DNA of 43,302 bases from an uncultured Desulfuromonadales bacterium (GTDB taxonomy: Bacteria > Desulfobacterota > Desulfuromonadia > Desulfuromonadales > Geopsychrobacteraceae). The notes beneath the pieces were generated by a model. It saw nothing but the letters and a program-made list of their open reading frames with translations, did not search any database and was not told the DNA's origin. This document shows positions 17,976 through 27,539 of this stretch, one piece after another. The translations under genes and the position numbers were made by a program. The stretch's first letter is position 1; every line of letters starts with the position of its first letter. The stretch lies in assembly GCA_945787295.1 (NCBI GenBank), contig CALZHQ010000017.1, forward strand, positions 1 to 43,302. The letters run 5' to 3'.

Positions 17976-18911
17976 TTGAGTAATAAGAAGAAAAGACAGA
18001 AGCCCTCCTCGGAGAAGGCTTCTCCACAGCATAGAATACCGACACCTGATCGGCCTGTAAAGCAGGGCAAAAAGAAACGCCAGCCGGTGATGAAAAAAAG
18101 GAAGCAGCCCAACTGGCCCCTGACTGGCCTTGCTGGGACCGGGATGTTGTTGACCCTATATCTGACTCTGACCGTATGGTTTGGGGACGGCCCGCTCTAC
18201 TGCGCCGATGGCAGCGCATGCGATATCGTTCAGCAAAGTAACTGGGGGACCTTCCTTGCCCTGCCGACGGCGTTTTGGGGTTTTTTGACCTACTCTGCGC
18301 TGGCCTATATCGGTTTCAAGGTTCGCAGTCCTGAGCGGCACTGGAAGTCGGCCTGGGTTATTTCTCTGGTGGGAGTCGGTTACAGTGTTTATCTCACTTC
18401 GGTATCTCACTTCGTAATTGGTGTTTTTTGTCCCTACTGCCTTGTTTCGCTTTCAATCATGACGATCATCTTCGGAGTTGTCATTGCCCAACGACCCGAG
18501 GGGATGAATGATTTCAAGTTTACTTCCTGGGTTGCTCAAACAGCTGTGGTGGCACTGATCATCATCGGAGGAATGCATCTGCACTACAGTGGTGTATTCC
18601 ATCCTGCGGCCGGCCCCGAAGATCCGTATCTGAAAGGACTGGCCACTCATCTCGCCGAGAATGATGCCGTTCTTTACGGTGCTTTCTGGTGACCGGCATG
18701 CGAGGAACAGAAGGTTCTGTTCGAGTCATCAGCAAATCTGCTCCCTTACGTCGAATGCACCCCCGGTGGTCGTGGGACACCGCAAGCAGTGGCATGCAGA
18801 ACAAATGGTATCATCACATATCCAACATGGGTCATAGGGGGAAGAAAGTTTAAAGGGCTACTCAAGCCCGACCGGCTAGCTTCTCTTTCGGGGTACACCA
18901 CAGAAAAATAA
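17976..18911 (+). CDS. VKOR-thioredoxin fusion, predicted selenoprotein (UGA = Sec at residue 239)
   Basis: Quinone-coupled disulfide oxidase of the bacterial vitamin K epoxide reductase family, 311 residues if UGA 18690-18692 is read as selenocysteine. A basic N-terminus is followed by helices with the VKOR redox pairs Cys76/Cys82 (LYCADGSACD) and Cys152/Cys155 (FCPYC). The annotated-style stop falls right after YGAFW, exactly where family members carry the thioredoxin CPxC. The frame continues for 72 codons with UPACEEQK, a LLPYVEC segment and TYPTWVIGG (cis-Pro), then TAA. The downstream part has no start or ribosome-binding site of its own. A SECIS-like hairpin follows the UGA. TTG start with GAGGAG 7 nt upstream. 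The alternative is a point nonsense mutation of a Cys codon. Confidence 0.85.
18690..18722 (+). promoter_or_regulatory. UGA codon and SECIS-like hairpin in the VKOR gene
   Basis: After UGA 18690-18692 and a 12-nt spacer, GAACAGAA (18705-18712) and TTCTGTTC (18715-18722) pair over up to 8 bp with GG at the tip; with the innermost pairs open the loop is AAGGTT. Bacterial SECIS elements have a short stem with G in a small apical loop about 16-37 nt after the UGA; here the GG is 20 nt after it. Confidence 0.75.
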
Positions 18912-18921
18912 CCACCTCTCA

Positions 18922-18964
18922 AGGCGGGCCTGAAGAGATATTCACACAAGGGTCAGGCCCGCCT
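18922..18964 (+). terminator. hairpin after the thiol-redox cluster
   Basis: Arms AGGCGGGCCTGA (18922-18933) and TCAGGCCCGCCT (18953-18964) pair over 12 bp around a 19-nt loop, 10 bases after the extended VKOR stop. The downstream sequence is ATATATAT rather than a pure T-run, so it is a plausible but not textbook terminator. Its position after TAA 18911, not after UGA 18692, supports the longer reading frame. Confidence 0.5.
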
Positions 18965-19064
18965 ATATATATCGCGAGCGTAAATGCAGGATTTGCGGCG
19001 GCTACATGGCCCATATCTGTAGAGATCCTAAACGTCATTCGAGCAACATTTCAGGTCTCTTCAA

Positions 19065-19114
19065 AAATCGCCAAATCACCTTTGCAAAGGGAATTCCGGC
19101 CAGATCGACCGATT
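19065..19114 (+). repeat. direct repeat copy A flanking higBA
   Basis: 50-nt block matching 19912-19961 without gaps at about 40 of 50 positions; the last 14 nt (CAGATCGACCGATT) are identical. It lies on the far side of the toxin-antitoxin pair from copy B. Confidence 0.7.
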
Positions 19115-19133
19115 GTCAAATATAGGACAAAAG

Positions 19134-19168
19134 GAAGCCCTGGACCTAGTCTGGCAGAGCAGGGCTTC
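19134..19168 (-). terminator. terminator of higBA
   Basis: GAAGCCCTG (19134-19142) pairs with CAGGGCTTC (19160-19168); on the minus strand the stem is followed by CTTTTG. It lies 34 bases beyond the higA stop. Confidence 0.6.
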
Positions 19169-19202
19169 TTATGGGTGGAGGGGATTTACAGCAAAGTGAC
19201 TG

Positions 19203-19517
19203 CTACGCTCTTTGCTGGTGTTGATAATCTTGAATAGACTCAAGTTCTTTTTCTTCTACTTGGCGAGCTTTGTAGAGATCCCACCGCATTTGCAAATTGA
19301 GCCAAAAATCAGCACTCATGCCAAAAAACTTGGCCAGCCGTAAGGCCGTGCTCGGAGTAACGCCACGTTTCTGGTTGATTAATTCGTTGACACGCTGGAA
19401 AGGCACATGGATGGCAGCGGCCAAATCTTTCTGGCTGATTGACATCGGCCTCAGGAACTCTTCGCGGAGCATTTCCCCGGGATGAGTTGGCGGCCTGTTT
19501 GTTGGAATGCGTACCAT
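19203..19517 (-). CDS. higA: HigA-family antitoxin
   Basis: 104-residue DNA-binding antitoxin of the HigA/VapI type. The helix-turn-helix spans about 25-80: MSISQKDLAAAIHVPFQRVNELINQKRGVTPSTALRLAKFFGMSADFWLNLQ, with the leading PTHPGEMLREEFL motif characteristic of the family. AAGGGG lies 7 nt before the ATG. It follows higB by 10 bases, in the toxin-first order typical of higBA, and probably represses its own operon. Confidence 0.93.
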   Translation of the reverse strand: MVRIPTNRPPTHPGEMLREEFLRPMSISQKDLAAAIHVPFQRVNELINQKRGVTPSTALRLAKFFGMSADFWLNLQMRWDLYKARQVEEKELESIQDYQHQQRA

Positions 19518-19527
19518 AATAAACCCC

Positions 19528-19821
19528 TTAGTGATAATCGGTTATCTCCACCTGATCTGGTCCAGCATCCGACCAAATAAAGCAGATTCGGTATTGATCG
19601 TTGATACGGATGCTGTGCTGCCCTTTGCGATCACGACTCAACGCTTCAAGACGATTGCCAGGTGGAACTCTCAACTCATCCAGTGTGGCTACCGAATCAA
19701 GTTGGTCAAGCTTGCGTGCGGCAATCTTCCAAAGCGTTTTGGGACAAGATTTGCGAGCCTCCTTGGATGAGACGCCGTTGAAGATATCTTCGGTCGCTTT
19801 GTCTTTGAACGAGACGATCAT
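19528..19821 (-). CDS. higB: HigB/RelE-family mRNA interferase toxin
   Basis: 97-residue RelE-fold toxin that cleaves mRNA on the ribosome. The family pattern MIVSFKDKATEDIF, a middle helix LWKIAARKLDQLDSV, LRVPPGNRLEALSRDRKGQHSIRINDQYRICFIW and a final VEITDYH are all present, so it looks intact. It is first in a two-gene operon with higA. Confidence 0.92.
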   Translation of the reverse strand: MIVSFKDKATEDIFNGVSSKEARKSCPKTLWKIAARKLDQLDSVATLDELRVPPGNRLEALSRDRKGQHSIRINDQYRICFIWSDAGPDQVEITDYH

Positions 19822-19911
19822 GAAGTAACGGTATCACGGCCAGCATGCTACGGCAAGGGAATTTAGTAACAGGAAATTTAGTAAATTAATGAATCGTTTG
19901 TTCGGTACCAT

Positions 19912-19961
19912 AAATCGCAAATTTACTTTTGCACTGGAGTTTCCGGTCAGATCGACCGATT
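19912..19961 (+). repeat. direct repeat copy B flanking higBA
   Basis: Partner of 19065-19114 in the same orientation, about 40 of 50 positions identical. The core contains an inverted repeat CGGTC-AGATC-GACCG, perfect in this copy and with one change in copy A, suggesting a protein-binding or recombination site. Confidence 0.7.
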
Positions 19962-20127
19962 TGCACAAATAGTAAGTTCAGTTTTGGTAGGGTTGATGCT
20001 ATCTGCACCGTCAATTATCAAATATAGGTATTTTAAATGCTAGTAATCGGCCCGTAGTACTGACAGCTTTTAACAATTAGTAAGTTTCGATAATAATCAA
20101 CTTTACACACGAACAGAGCCAAAGAAA

Positions 20128-20152
20128 AAGCCCCCGGAGATTCCAGGGGCTT
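20128..20152 (-). terminator. intrinsic terminator of the 2-oxoacid oxidoreductase operon
   Basis: AAGCCCC (20128-20134) pairs with GGGGCTT (20146-20152), extended inside by GGA/TCC past one mismatch. On the minus strand the stem runs into TTTTTCTTT. It lies 33 bases past the operon's last stop. Confidence 0.8.
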
Positions 20153-20184
20153 ATATTGCGCATTCAATCAAATTGGAGCTTTTT

Positions 20185-21600
20185 TTATCCGTTTTCAGCG
20201 GCTTTCCATCCGGCACTGACCGCTTTCAGGTTGGTTTCCAGCAGCGCCGGCTTTTTAAAGGTCTCAGCGAGGAACGCCTCCAGTGCGGCCAGTTCGAACA
20301 TGCCGGTTTTCTGGGCGACAAAGCCGAGGACCACCACGTTGGCAGCTTTTACGTTGCCGGCATCCGAGGCCAGATCGGTCGCCGGCAGGGCGAACACCTT
20401 GCCTTTGAGGTCATCCGGGATCTGGTCGATCAACGAACTGTTATAGATAATCAGACCGTCTTCCGGCACCAGCGGGCCGAACTTGTCGAGCGAGGGTCGG
20501 TTCAGCGCAACCAGCACGTTCGGGTTTTCGACCGCAGGCGAGCCGATGGCCGTCTTGCTGACCACCACCGAGCAGTTGGCAACGCCACCGCGCATCTCCG
20601 GGCCGTAGGAGGGTAGCCAGGTGACCTCCATATTCTGTTCCATCGACATCTGCGCCATCATCATACCTAGTGAGAGGATCCCCTGGCCACCGAAGCCGGC
20701 GAACTTGAAGCGCAGCTCGTCCTGCAGCATTTCGATCTTCTGCCTGGTATCTTCATCATCACTGGTCAGGCCGAGTTGGTCGGCGATGGCAGCAAACTCG
20801 ACCCGCTCACAGCGTCGCATTTGCGCCTCGCGTTCATCGGTCAGGTCTTTGAAGACGCCGAGCGGGTACTGCTTGCAGACCACATCATCGATCCAGTCAC
20901 AAGCTTCCTTCGGGTCTTTCTTCCAGTTGGTCGGGCATTGGGAGAGCACCTCGATGAAGGCGTAGCCTTTCTTGTCACGCTGGATCTCCAGGCCTTTTTT
21001 GATCACCTTGACCGCTTGGCGGATGTTGCGTGGGGTATTGACCGCAACCCGGGCGGACAGAACTGGGGCTTCCAGTCCGGCCATTATCTCCGCCATCCGC
21101 AACGGGTAACCGTCATTGAGTACGGTGCGGCCATCCGGCGAGGTGGCCGAGGTCTGGTCGATCAGGGTGGTCGGCGCCAGTTGGCCGCCGGTCATGCCGT
21201 AGATGTTGTTGTTGACGAAAAAGACGATCATATTTTCGCCACGGTTGGCGGCGTGGATGGCGTTACTGGTGCCGATCGCCGCCAGGTCGCCGTCCCCCTG
21301 GTAAGAGATGGTGACGCTGTCGGGGTTGGCGCGACTGACGCCGGTGGCGACCGCCGAAGCGCGGCCGTGAGCGGCGGAGACGCTGGCGCTGTGGAAGTAG
21401 TAGTAGATAAAGACGCCGCAACCGACCGGGCCGACGAAGATGGTCTGGTCCTGCAGGCCGAGTTCGGCGAGCTGGTCGGCGATGATCTTGTTCAGGGTGC
21501 CGTGGCCGCAGCCGGGGCAGTAGTGGGTGGTCTTCTGCATGCTCGGCTTGCGTTCGAAGGTGTCGAAGAAGGCCGGCGATTTTTCATAGACTTTAGTCAT
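20185..21600 (-). CDS. 2-oxoacid:ferredoxin oxidoreductase, fused beta (TPP) and gamma subunits
   Basis: 471 residues combining two subunits that are separate in many organisms. The N-terminal part (about 1-290) is the thiamine-diphosphate beta subunit: HYCPGCGHGTLNKII, GDGDLAAIGTSNAIHAANRG and VNNNIYGMTGGQ. The C-terminal part (about 295-470) is the gamma domain: RFKFAGFGGQGILSLGMMMAQ, SYGPEMRGGVANCSVVVS and NVLVALNRPSLDKF. The ATG at 21600 has AGGAGG 6 nt upstream; it overlaps the end of the alpha gene by 8 bases. The enzyme decarboxylates 2-oxoacids to acyl-CoA with ferredoxin, or runs in reverse; exact substrate unknown. Confidence 0.9.
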   Translation of the reverse strand: MTKVYEKSPAFFDTFERKPSMQKTTHYCPGCGHGTLNKIIADQLAELGLQDQTIFVGPVGCGVFIYYYFHSASVSAAHGRASAVATGVSRANPDSVTISYQGDGDLAAIGTSNAIHAANRGENMIVFFVNNNIYGMTGGQLAPTTLIDQTSATSPDGRTVLNDGYPLRMAEIMAGLEAPVLSARVAVNTPRNIRQAVKVIKKGLEIQRDKKGYAFIEVLSQCPTNWKKDPKEACDWIDDVVCKQYPLGVFKDLTDEREAQMRRCERVEFAAIADQLGLTSDDEDTRQKIEMLQDELRFKFAGFGGQGILSLGMMMAQMSMEQNMEVTWLPSYGPEMRGGVANCSVVVSKTAIGSPAVENPNVLVALNRPSLDKFGPLVPEDGLIIYNSSLIDQIPDDLKGKVFALPATDLASDAGNVKAANVVVLGFVAQKTGMFELAALEAFLAETFKKPALLETNLKAVSAGWKAAENG

Positions 21601-22648
21601 TTTTTGCCTCCTGTAACAACGTCTCGGCCTGCTCGACCAGTTCTCCCAGTTCCGGCAGGTTGCCGCCGACCCGGCCGTAATGCTTGACTTTGTGCCCCGG
21701 CAGCGCCAGGCGCACATCTTCAACGAACTGGCCGCGGCTCAGTTCAACCGACAACACCGGCACACCCGGTTTGACGATCTCCTGATAGGTCTTGCTCGGG
21801 AAGGGCCAGAGCGTTTGAGGGCGGATCAGGGTGGCGTCGATACCACACTCGTTGAGCTTGTCGACGGCACTGCGCAGCATCCGACCGGTGATGCCGTAGC
21901 CGGTCAGCACGATATCCGGCACATCGGCTCCGTAGATTTCCGCCTTGGCCTCTTGGTCGGTGATCTGCTGGTACTTGTCGTGCAAACGATTGATGTGCGC
22001 TTCCATGTCATCAAAGTCGAGATAGATGGAAGTGACCAGGTTGTCGTTGCTGGCAGGTGCAGTGTCGAGGGCCCAGGGCTTTTCCGACCGATGGGTTTCT
22101 ACTTCACGGATGTCGATCGGCTCCATCATCTGGCCCAGGGTGGCGTCGGTCAATATAAAGACCGGGCTGCGCCATCTGTCAGCCAGGTCGAAGGCCTCGA
22201 TGCTCATCCGGTAGGTCTCTTCGACCGAAGCCGGGGCCAGGACGATGGCCCGGTAGTCGCCGTGACCGCCGCCTTTGACCACCTGGAAGTAGTCGCTCTG
22301 CTCCGGGCCGATGTTGCCGAGCCCGGGGCCGACCCGCTGCACGTCGACAATAACGCAGGGCAGCTGGGCGCCGGCCAGGTAGGAGACCCCTTCCATCTTC
22401 AAGCTGATGCCGGGGCCGGAGCTGGCGGTCATGACCCGCTGGCCGGAGGATGCCGCGCCGAAGACCATGTTGATGGCGCCGACTTCGCACTCGGCCTGGA
22501 CAAAGACTTTGCCGAGCGGCAGAAAGTGCTCGCTGGCGGCATGGGCGATCTCGCTCGCCGGAGTGATCGGGTAGCCGTAGTAGGCATCACAGCCGGCAAC
22601 GAGGGCACCGATCACCACCGCCTCGTTTCCTTTAACCAATTTTTTCAA
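21593..22648 (-). CDS. vorB: 2-oxoacid:ferredoxin oxidoreductase alpha subunit (VorB-like)
   Basis: 351-residue alpha subunit containing the pyrimidine-binding domain (GCDAYYGYPITPASEIAH, AECEVGAINMVFGAASSGQRVMTASSGPGISLK) and a C-terminal transketolase-like domain. TTG at 22648 is chosen because AGGAGT lies 7 nt upstream; earlier in-frame codons run into repeat-like DNA. The sequence resembles subunits named VorB (3-methyl-2-oxobutanoate specific), but substrate naming in this family is unreliable. It lies between the ligase-ferredoxin gene and the beta-gamma gene in one operon. Confidence 0.88.
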   Translation of the reverse strand: MKKLVKGNEAVVIGALVAGCDAYYGYPITPASEIAHAASEHFLPLGKVFVQAECEVGAINMVFGAASSGQRVMTASSGPGISLKMEGVSYLAGAQLPCVIVDVQRVGPGLGNIGPEQSDYFQVVKGGGHGDYRAIVLAPASVEETYRMSIEAFDLADRWRSPVFILTDATLGQMMEPIDIREVETHRSEKPWALDTAPASNDNLVTSIYLDFDDMEAHINRLHDKYQQITDQEAKAEIYGADVPDIVLTGYGITGRMLRSAVDKLNECGIDATLIRPQTLWPFPSKTYQEIVKPGVPVLSVELSRGQFVEDVRLALPGHKVKHYGRVGGNLPELGELVEQAETLLQEAKND

Positions 22649-22684
22649 AACAGTTACTCCTGTTGTTTTTAAACCTTTAAACGA

Positions 22685-22746
22685 CCACCAGGGCACGGGG
22701 ACACCAAGCAAAAAAAGCCTTTCTTTCTGTTTTGGCGTCTTGGTGG
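22685..22746. repeat. imperfect inverted repeat between the ligase and vorB genes
   Basis: Outer arms CCACCA (22685) and TGGTGG (22746) enclose partly complementary stretches (ACACCAAG against TTTTGGCGTCTTGG). It resembles a small dispersed hairpin repeat (CCACCAAGACnCCAA type), here inside an operon, where it could stabilise or process the transcript. Confidence 0.4.
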
Positions 22747-22766
22747 CTCATAAGGTGTTTTCCTCT

Positions 22767-24653
<1,887 letters not shown>

Positions 24654-24667
24654 GGTCAGTCTCCGGA

Positions 24668-25246
24668 CTAGCTGGGTGCGTAGACGACGGCCAGGATTTT
24701 CGCGGTTTCGTCACCTTTGGCATGCACATCGTGAGGCACCACCGAGTCGTAGTAGATGCTCTGACCCGCGTCCAGTACGTATCTGGTTTTGCCGTAGTTG
24801 ATCTGGATGGCGCCGGAGATGACATAGATGAATTCCTCACCTTCGTGTCCTGAAAGCGGTGCCGCGTCGCCGCTACGTGGCTTGACGTCGATCATGAAGG
24901 GTTCCATGTGACGGTCTTTCTTGCCGGCGGCCATCGAGTAGAAATCGAGGTTACTGCTGGTCGCTTGCGGGTCTTTGCCGGAGAAGCGGATCACGTTGGG
25001 GGCCTGAACATTTTCAAAAACCGCTGGACCCTCGACCGGATCATCATCCATTAATGTTCCGAGACGCACGCCCAGAGCACGGGATAGTTCCAGCAACGGG
25101 GTGAGTGAGGGGACCAGCGCCCCCGCTTCGATCTGCCGGATCTGGTCGGCGTGGCATTGGCTCTGTTCGGCCAACTGCTCGATGCTCATTTCCTTGGTTT
25201 CTCTTAGTTGACGCAGCTTGGCTCCGATCTTGTTCTCGGCAGACAT
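24668..25246 (-). CDS. XRE-family regulator with cupin domain
   Basis: 192-residue transcription regulator: helix-turn-helix at about 10-65 ([36 protein letters not shown]) and a cupin sensor domain at about 105-190 ([41 protein letters not shown]). ATG 25246 is chosen for AAGGAG 6 nt upstream; the longer frame from 25297 has none. It is the first gene of the ligase/oxidoreductase operon (14 bases to the ligase), so it most likely regulates that operon in response to a small acid or CoA ligand. Confidence 0.9.
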   Translation of the reverse strand: MSAENKIGAKLRQLRETKEMSIEQLAEQSQCHADQIRQIEAGALVPSLTPLLELSRALGVRLGTLMDDDPVEGPAVFENVQAPNVIRFSGKDPQATSSNLDFYSMAAGKKDRHMEPFMIDVKPRSGDAAPLSGHEGEEFIYVISGAIQINYGKTRYVLDAGQSIYYDSVVPHDVHAKGDETAKILAVVYAPS

Positions 25247-25467
25247 CTTGGCTCCTTTTAAACGGTATTTTGAGCTGAAAAAAACACTAGGCAGCAAAAA
25301 TATAGCGAAGATCTCATAACCTGCCCGATCTTCCTAAAATCGTCAAGATAGAAGTTTGTTTCCAGTAGCGTTTTGTTTTGTTTAAGTAAACAGGTGCTTG
25401 GACACGAAGTTTTTTACTATACGCCTGCGGGCAGCTTTGTTATGTTGTTTTAATGGAGGTCGAAGGT

Positions 25468-26520
25468 ATGGATAAGAACATGTTTGCCAGTGACAATTAC
25501 AGCGGGATCTGCCCGGAAGCCTGGCAGGCAATGGCGGAAGCCAACAGCGGCTACGTCAATTCTTATGGCGATGATCGCTGGACAGCCAAGGCCTGCGACC
25601 GGCTGCGCGAATTTTTCGAAACCGATTGCCAGGTGTTTTTTGTTTTCAATGGCACCGCCGCCAATTCGCTGGCTTTGGCTGCTCTGTGCCGTTCCTATCA
25701 CAGTATCATCTGCCATGAAATGGCTCATGTCGAAACGGATGAGTGTGGCGCCAGTGAATTCTTCTCCAATGGGACCAAGGTTTTGCTGGTTCCGGGTGAA
25801 GGCGGTAAAATCGATCTGGAGGCAGTGACCCATACCGTTGAACGACGCAGTGATATCCATTATCCGAAACCGAAAGTGCTGACCATTACCCAGGCAACCG
25901 AGTTGGGAACGCTCTATTCTGTCGCGGAGCTGCAGGCGGTTGGCGAGTTAGCCAAGAGCCATCAATTGAAGCTGCATATGGACGGGGCCCGTTTTGCCAA
26001 CGCCCTGGCCACTCTTGAAGTCCCGGCGGCAGAATTAACCTGGCAGGTCGGGGTTGATGTCTTGACCTTCGGTGGGACGAAAAACGGGATGGCAATCGGT
26101 GAAGCGGTGGTTTTTTTCGATCGGCAATTAGCCGAGGAGTTCGACTATCGTTGCAAGCAGGCCGGCCAGCTGGCTTCGAAGATGCGTTATCTGGCCGCGC
26201 CCTGGGTGGGGATGCTGGAACAGGGCATGTTGCTGAATAATGCAGCACATGCAAATCGTTGTGCGCTGTTGCTGGCTGAACAACTGTTGCAGGTGCCGGA
26301 GGTGCGCTTGGTGCACCCGGTCCAGGCGAACGCGGTTTTTGTGCAGATGCCGGAGCGATTGATTGAGGCATTGCATGCAGCCGGTTGGCACTTTTATACG
26401 TTTATCGGCTCCGGGCACGCACGATTTATGTGCTCCTGGCAGAGTCGCGAAGAAGATATTCGTCGTTTTGGTCTTGAACTGTTGCAGATCGCTGCAGAGC
26501 TAAAGGCTGCAGCCGGGTAA
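25468..26520 (+). CDS. Low-specificity L-threonine aldolase family protein
   Basis: PLP enzyme that splits threonine or allo-threonine to glycine and acetaldehyde. 350 residues from ATG 25468, preferred over ATG 25453 because GGAGG then lies 8 nt upstream. Family motifs: FASDNYSGICPEAW, YGDDRWTAKACDRL, FVFNGTAANSLAL, HMDGARFANAL and the PLP-lysine segment LTFGGTKNGMAIGEA. It is followed 12 bases later by the HDOD gene. Full length and intact. Confidence 0.92.
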   Translation: MDKNMFASDNYSGICPEAWQAMAEANSGYVNSYGDDRWTAKACDRLREFFETDCQVFFVFNGTAANSLALAALCRSYHSIICHEMAHVETDECGASEFFSNGTKVLLVPGEGGKIDLEAVTHTVERRSDIHYPKPKVLTITQATELGTLYSVAELQAVGELAKSHQLKLHMDGARFANALATLEVPAAELTWQVGVDVLTFGGTKNGMAIGEAVVFFDRQLAEEFDYRCKQAGQLASKMRYLAAPWVGMLEQGMLLNNAAHANRCALLLAEQLLQVPEVRLVHPVQANAVFVQMPERLIEALHAAGWHFYTFIGSGHARFMCSWQSREEDIRRFGLELLQIAAELKAAAG

Positions 26521-26532
26521 TCGGAAAGAAGC

Positions 26533-27390
26533 ATGGGGACCCTTAGAGATTTCAACTCGATTATCAAGAATATGGGGGAACTGCCGCCGTCACCGATTGT
26601 TGCAACCAAGTTGCTGGAGCTGTTGCGCAAGCCGGATCTGAAAATCAAGGAGCTGGCCAACGCCGTTTCTCTTGATCCGGTCATTTCGTCACGCTTGATG
26701 CGGATGGCCAACTCTGCATTTTACGAACAGCAGAAACAGGTGAGTACGGTCGATCGGGCCCTTATCGTGGTCGGCGAAGATGTGCTGAAGAATCTGGCTA
26801 TGGAATACAGCCTGCGCAATGCCCATAAAACCTACGGGGTGATGGAGCGGCGGCTGTGGGAAGCGTCGATCGGTTGCGCGGTCGCCAGCCGCATGATCGC
26901 CGAGCGCCTGACCGATATCGACAAAAACGAAGCCTACCTGGCCGGTTTGCAGCATCATATCGGCAAGGTGATGATGGTCAACCGGGACAAGGATCTCTAT
27001 AAAGAGGTGGTCAGAATTGTCGAGGCGGGCAAGGGCAATCTGCGTGATGTTGAGCGAGGTCTGTTCGCCTATTCCCACGAATTGGTCGGGGCGGCATTGC
27101 TCGATTACTGGAATTATCCGAAAATTATTGTCGACGTCGCTCTCCACCATCACGACTTTGAGAAACTGCGCCATGAAAACGAGGAAGTTTTTATCGTTTG
27201 CGCCATCGTTTGCATTGCCAGCGATTTTTGTCGGCATTACGGAATCGGTCGCTCGGCTCCAGATGATCAGGTCGACTTGACCCTCAACAAAGGGACCATC
27301 GCCATAGAGGCAAACCCGATCGTTATTGATGAACTGTTGGAAAAATTCCATCCAGAGTTTGTTAAAGAGCGAAACCTGTTCCTTTCTTAG
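26533..27390 (+). CDS. HDOD domain protein
   Basis: 285-residue signalling protein with a catalytically degenerate HD-type (HDOD) domain covering most of its length: LPPSPIVATKLLELLRKPDLKIKELANAVSLDPVISSRLMRMANSAFY near the start, then LAGLQHHIGKVMM and LVGAALLDYWNYP. HDOD proteins are common in environmental proteobacteria and link to chemotaxis or second-messenger signalling; no partner is nearby. GGAAAGAAGC precedes the ATG. Confidence 0.92.
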   Translation: MGTLRDFNSIIKNMGELPPSPIVATKLLELLRKPDLKIKELANAVSLDPVISSRLMRMANSAFYEQQKQVSTVDRALIVVGEDVLKNLAMEYSLRNAHKTYGVMERRLWEASIGCAVASRMIAERLTDIDKNEAYLAGLQHHIGKVMMVNRDKDLYKEVVRIVEAGKGNLRDVERGLFAYSHELVGAALLDYWNYPKIIVDVALHHHDFEKLRHENEEVFIVCAIVCIASDFCRHYGIGRSAPDDQVDLTLNKGTIAIEANPIVIDELLEKFHPEFVKERNLFLS

Positions 27391-27539
27391 CTGCCGCCTG
27401 TTGGCCGGTTCGATTTTTCGCCACTTCTCCCGCGGCTTTTTACGGTCTTGACCCTTGCTGCCGACTGGTGACCATGCTAACGTCGCTGCTGTTGTTATAA
27501 GTGGATGCGCTCTGACTCTCTGCATTGAGGACCCTTGTC

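Larger units (their letters stand above)
18912..19202. other. intergenic region between the thiol cluster and higBA
   Basis: Contains the hairpin 18922-18964, copy A of a 50-nt direct repeat (19065-19114) and a terminator for higBA (19134-19168). No gene seen. AT-rich. Confidence 0.5.
19822..20184. other. AT-rich intergenic region upstream of higB
   Basis: Holds the higB promoter region, copy B of the direct repeat (19912-19961) and the terminator of the oxidoreductase operon (20128-20152). TTTAGTAA occurs twice near 19862-19884. A CAAATATAGG motif near 20018 matches the sequence just after copy A (about 19117). No gene seen. Confidence 0.5.

Noticed and set aside
18690..18692. UGA as a genuine stop of a VKOR lacking the thioredoxin domain
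   Set aside because: The following 72 codons keep full family similarity with a thioredoxin active site and cis-Pro, lack their own start, and carry a hairpin of SECIS shape. A recent nonsense mutation remains possible but is less likely given the second UGA-containing gene.
19065..19961. Integron attC sites around higBA
   Set aside because: The repeats lack the RYYYAAC/GTTRRRY ends expected of attC, and no integrase is present.
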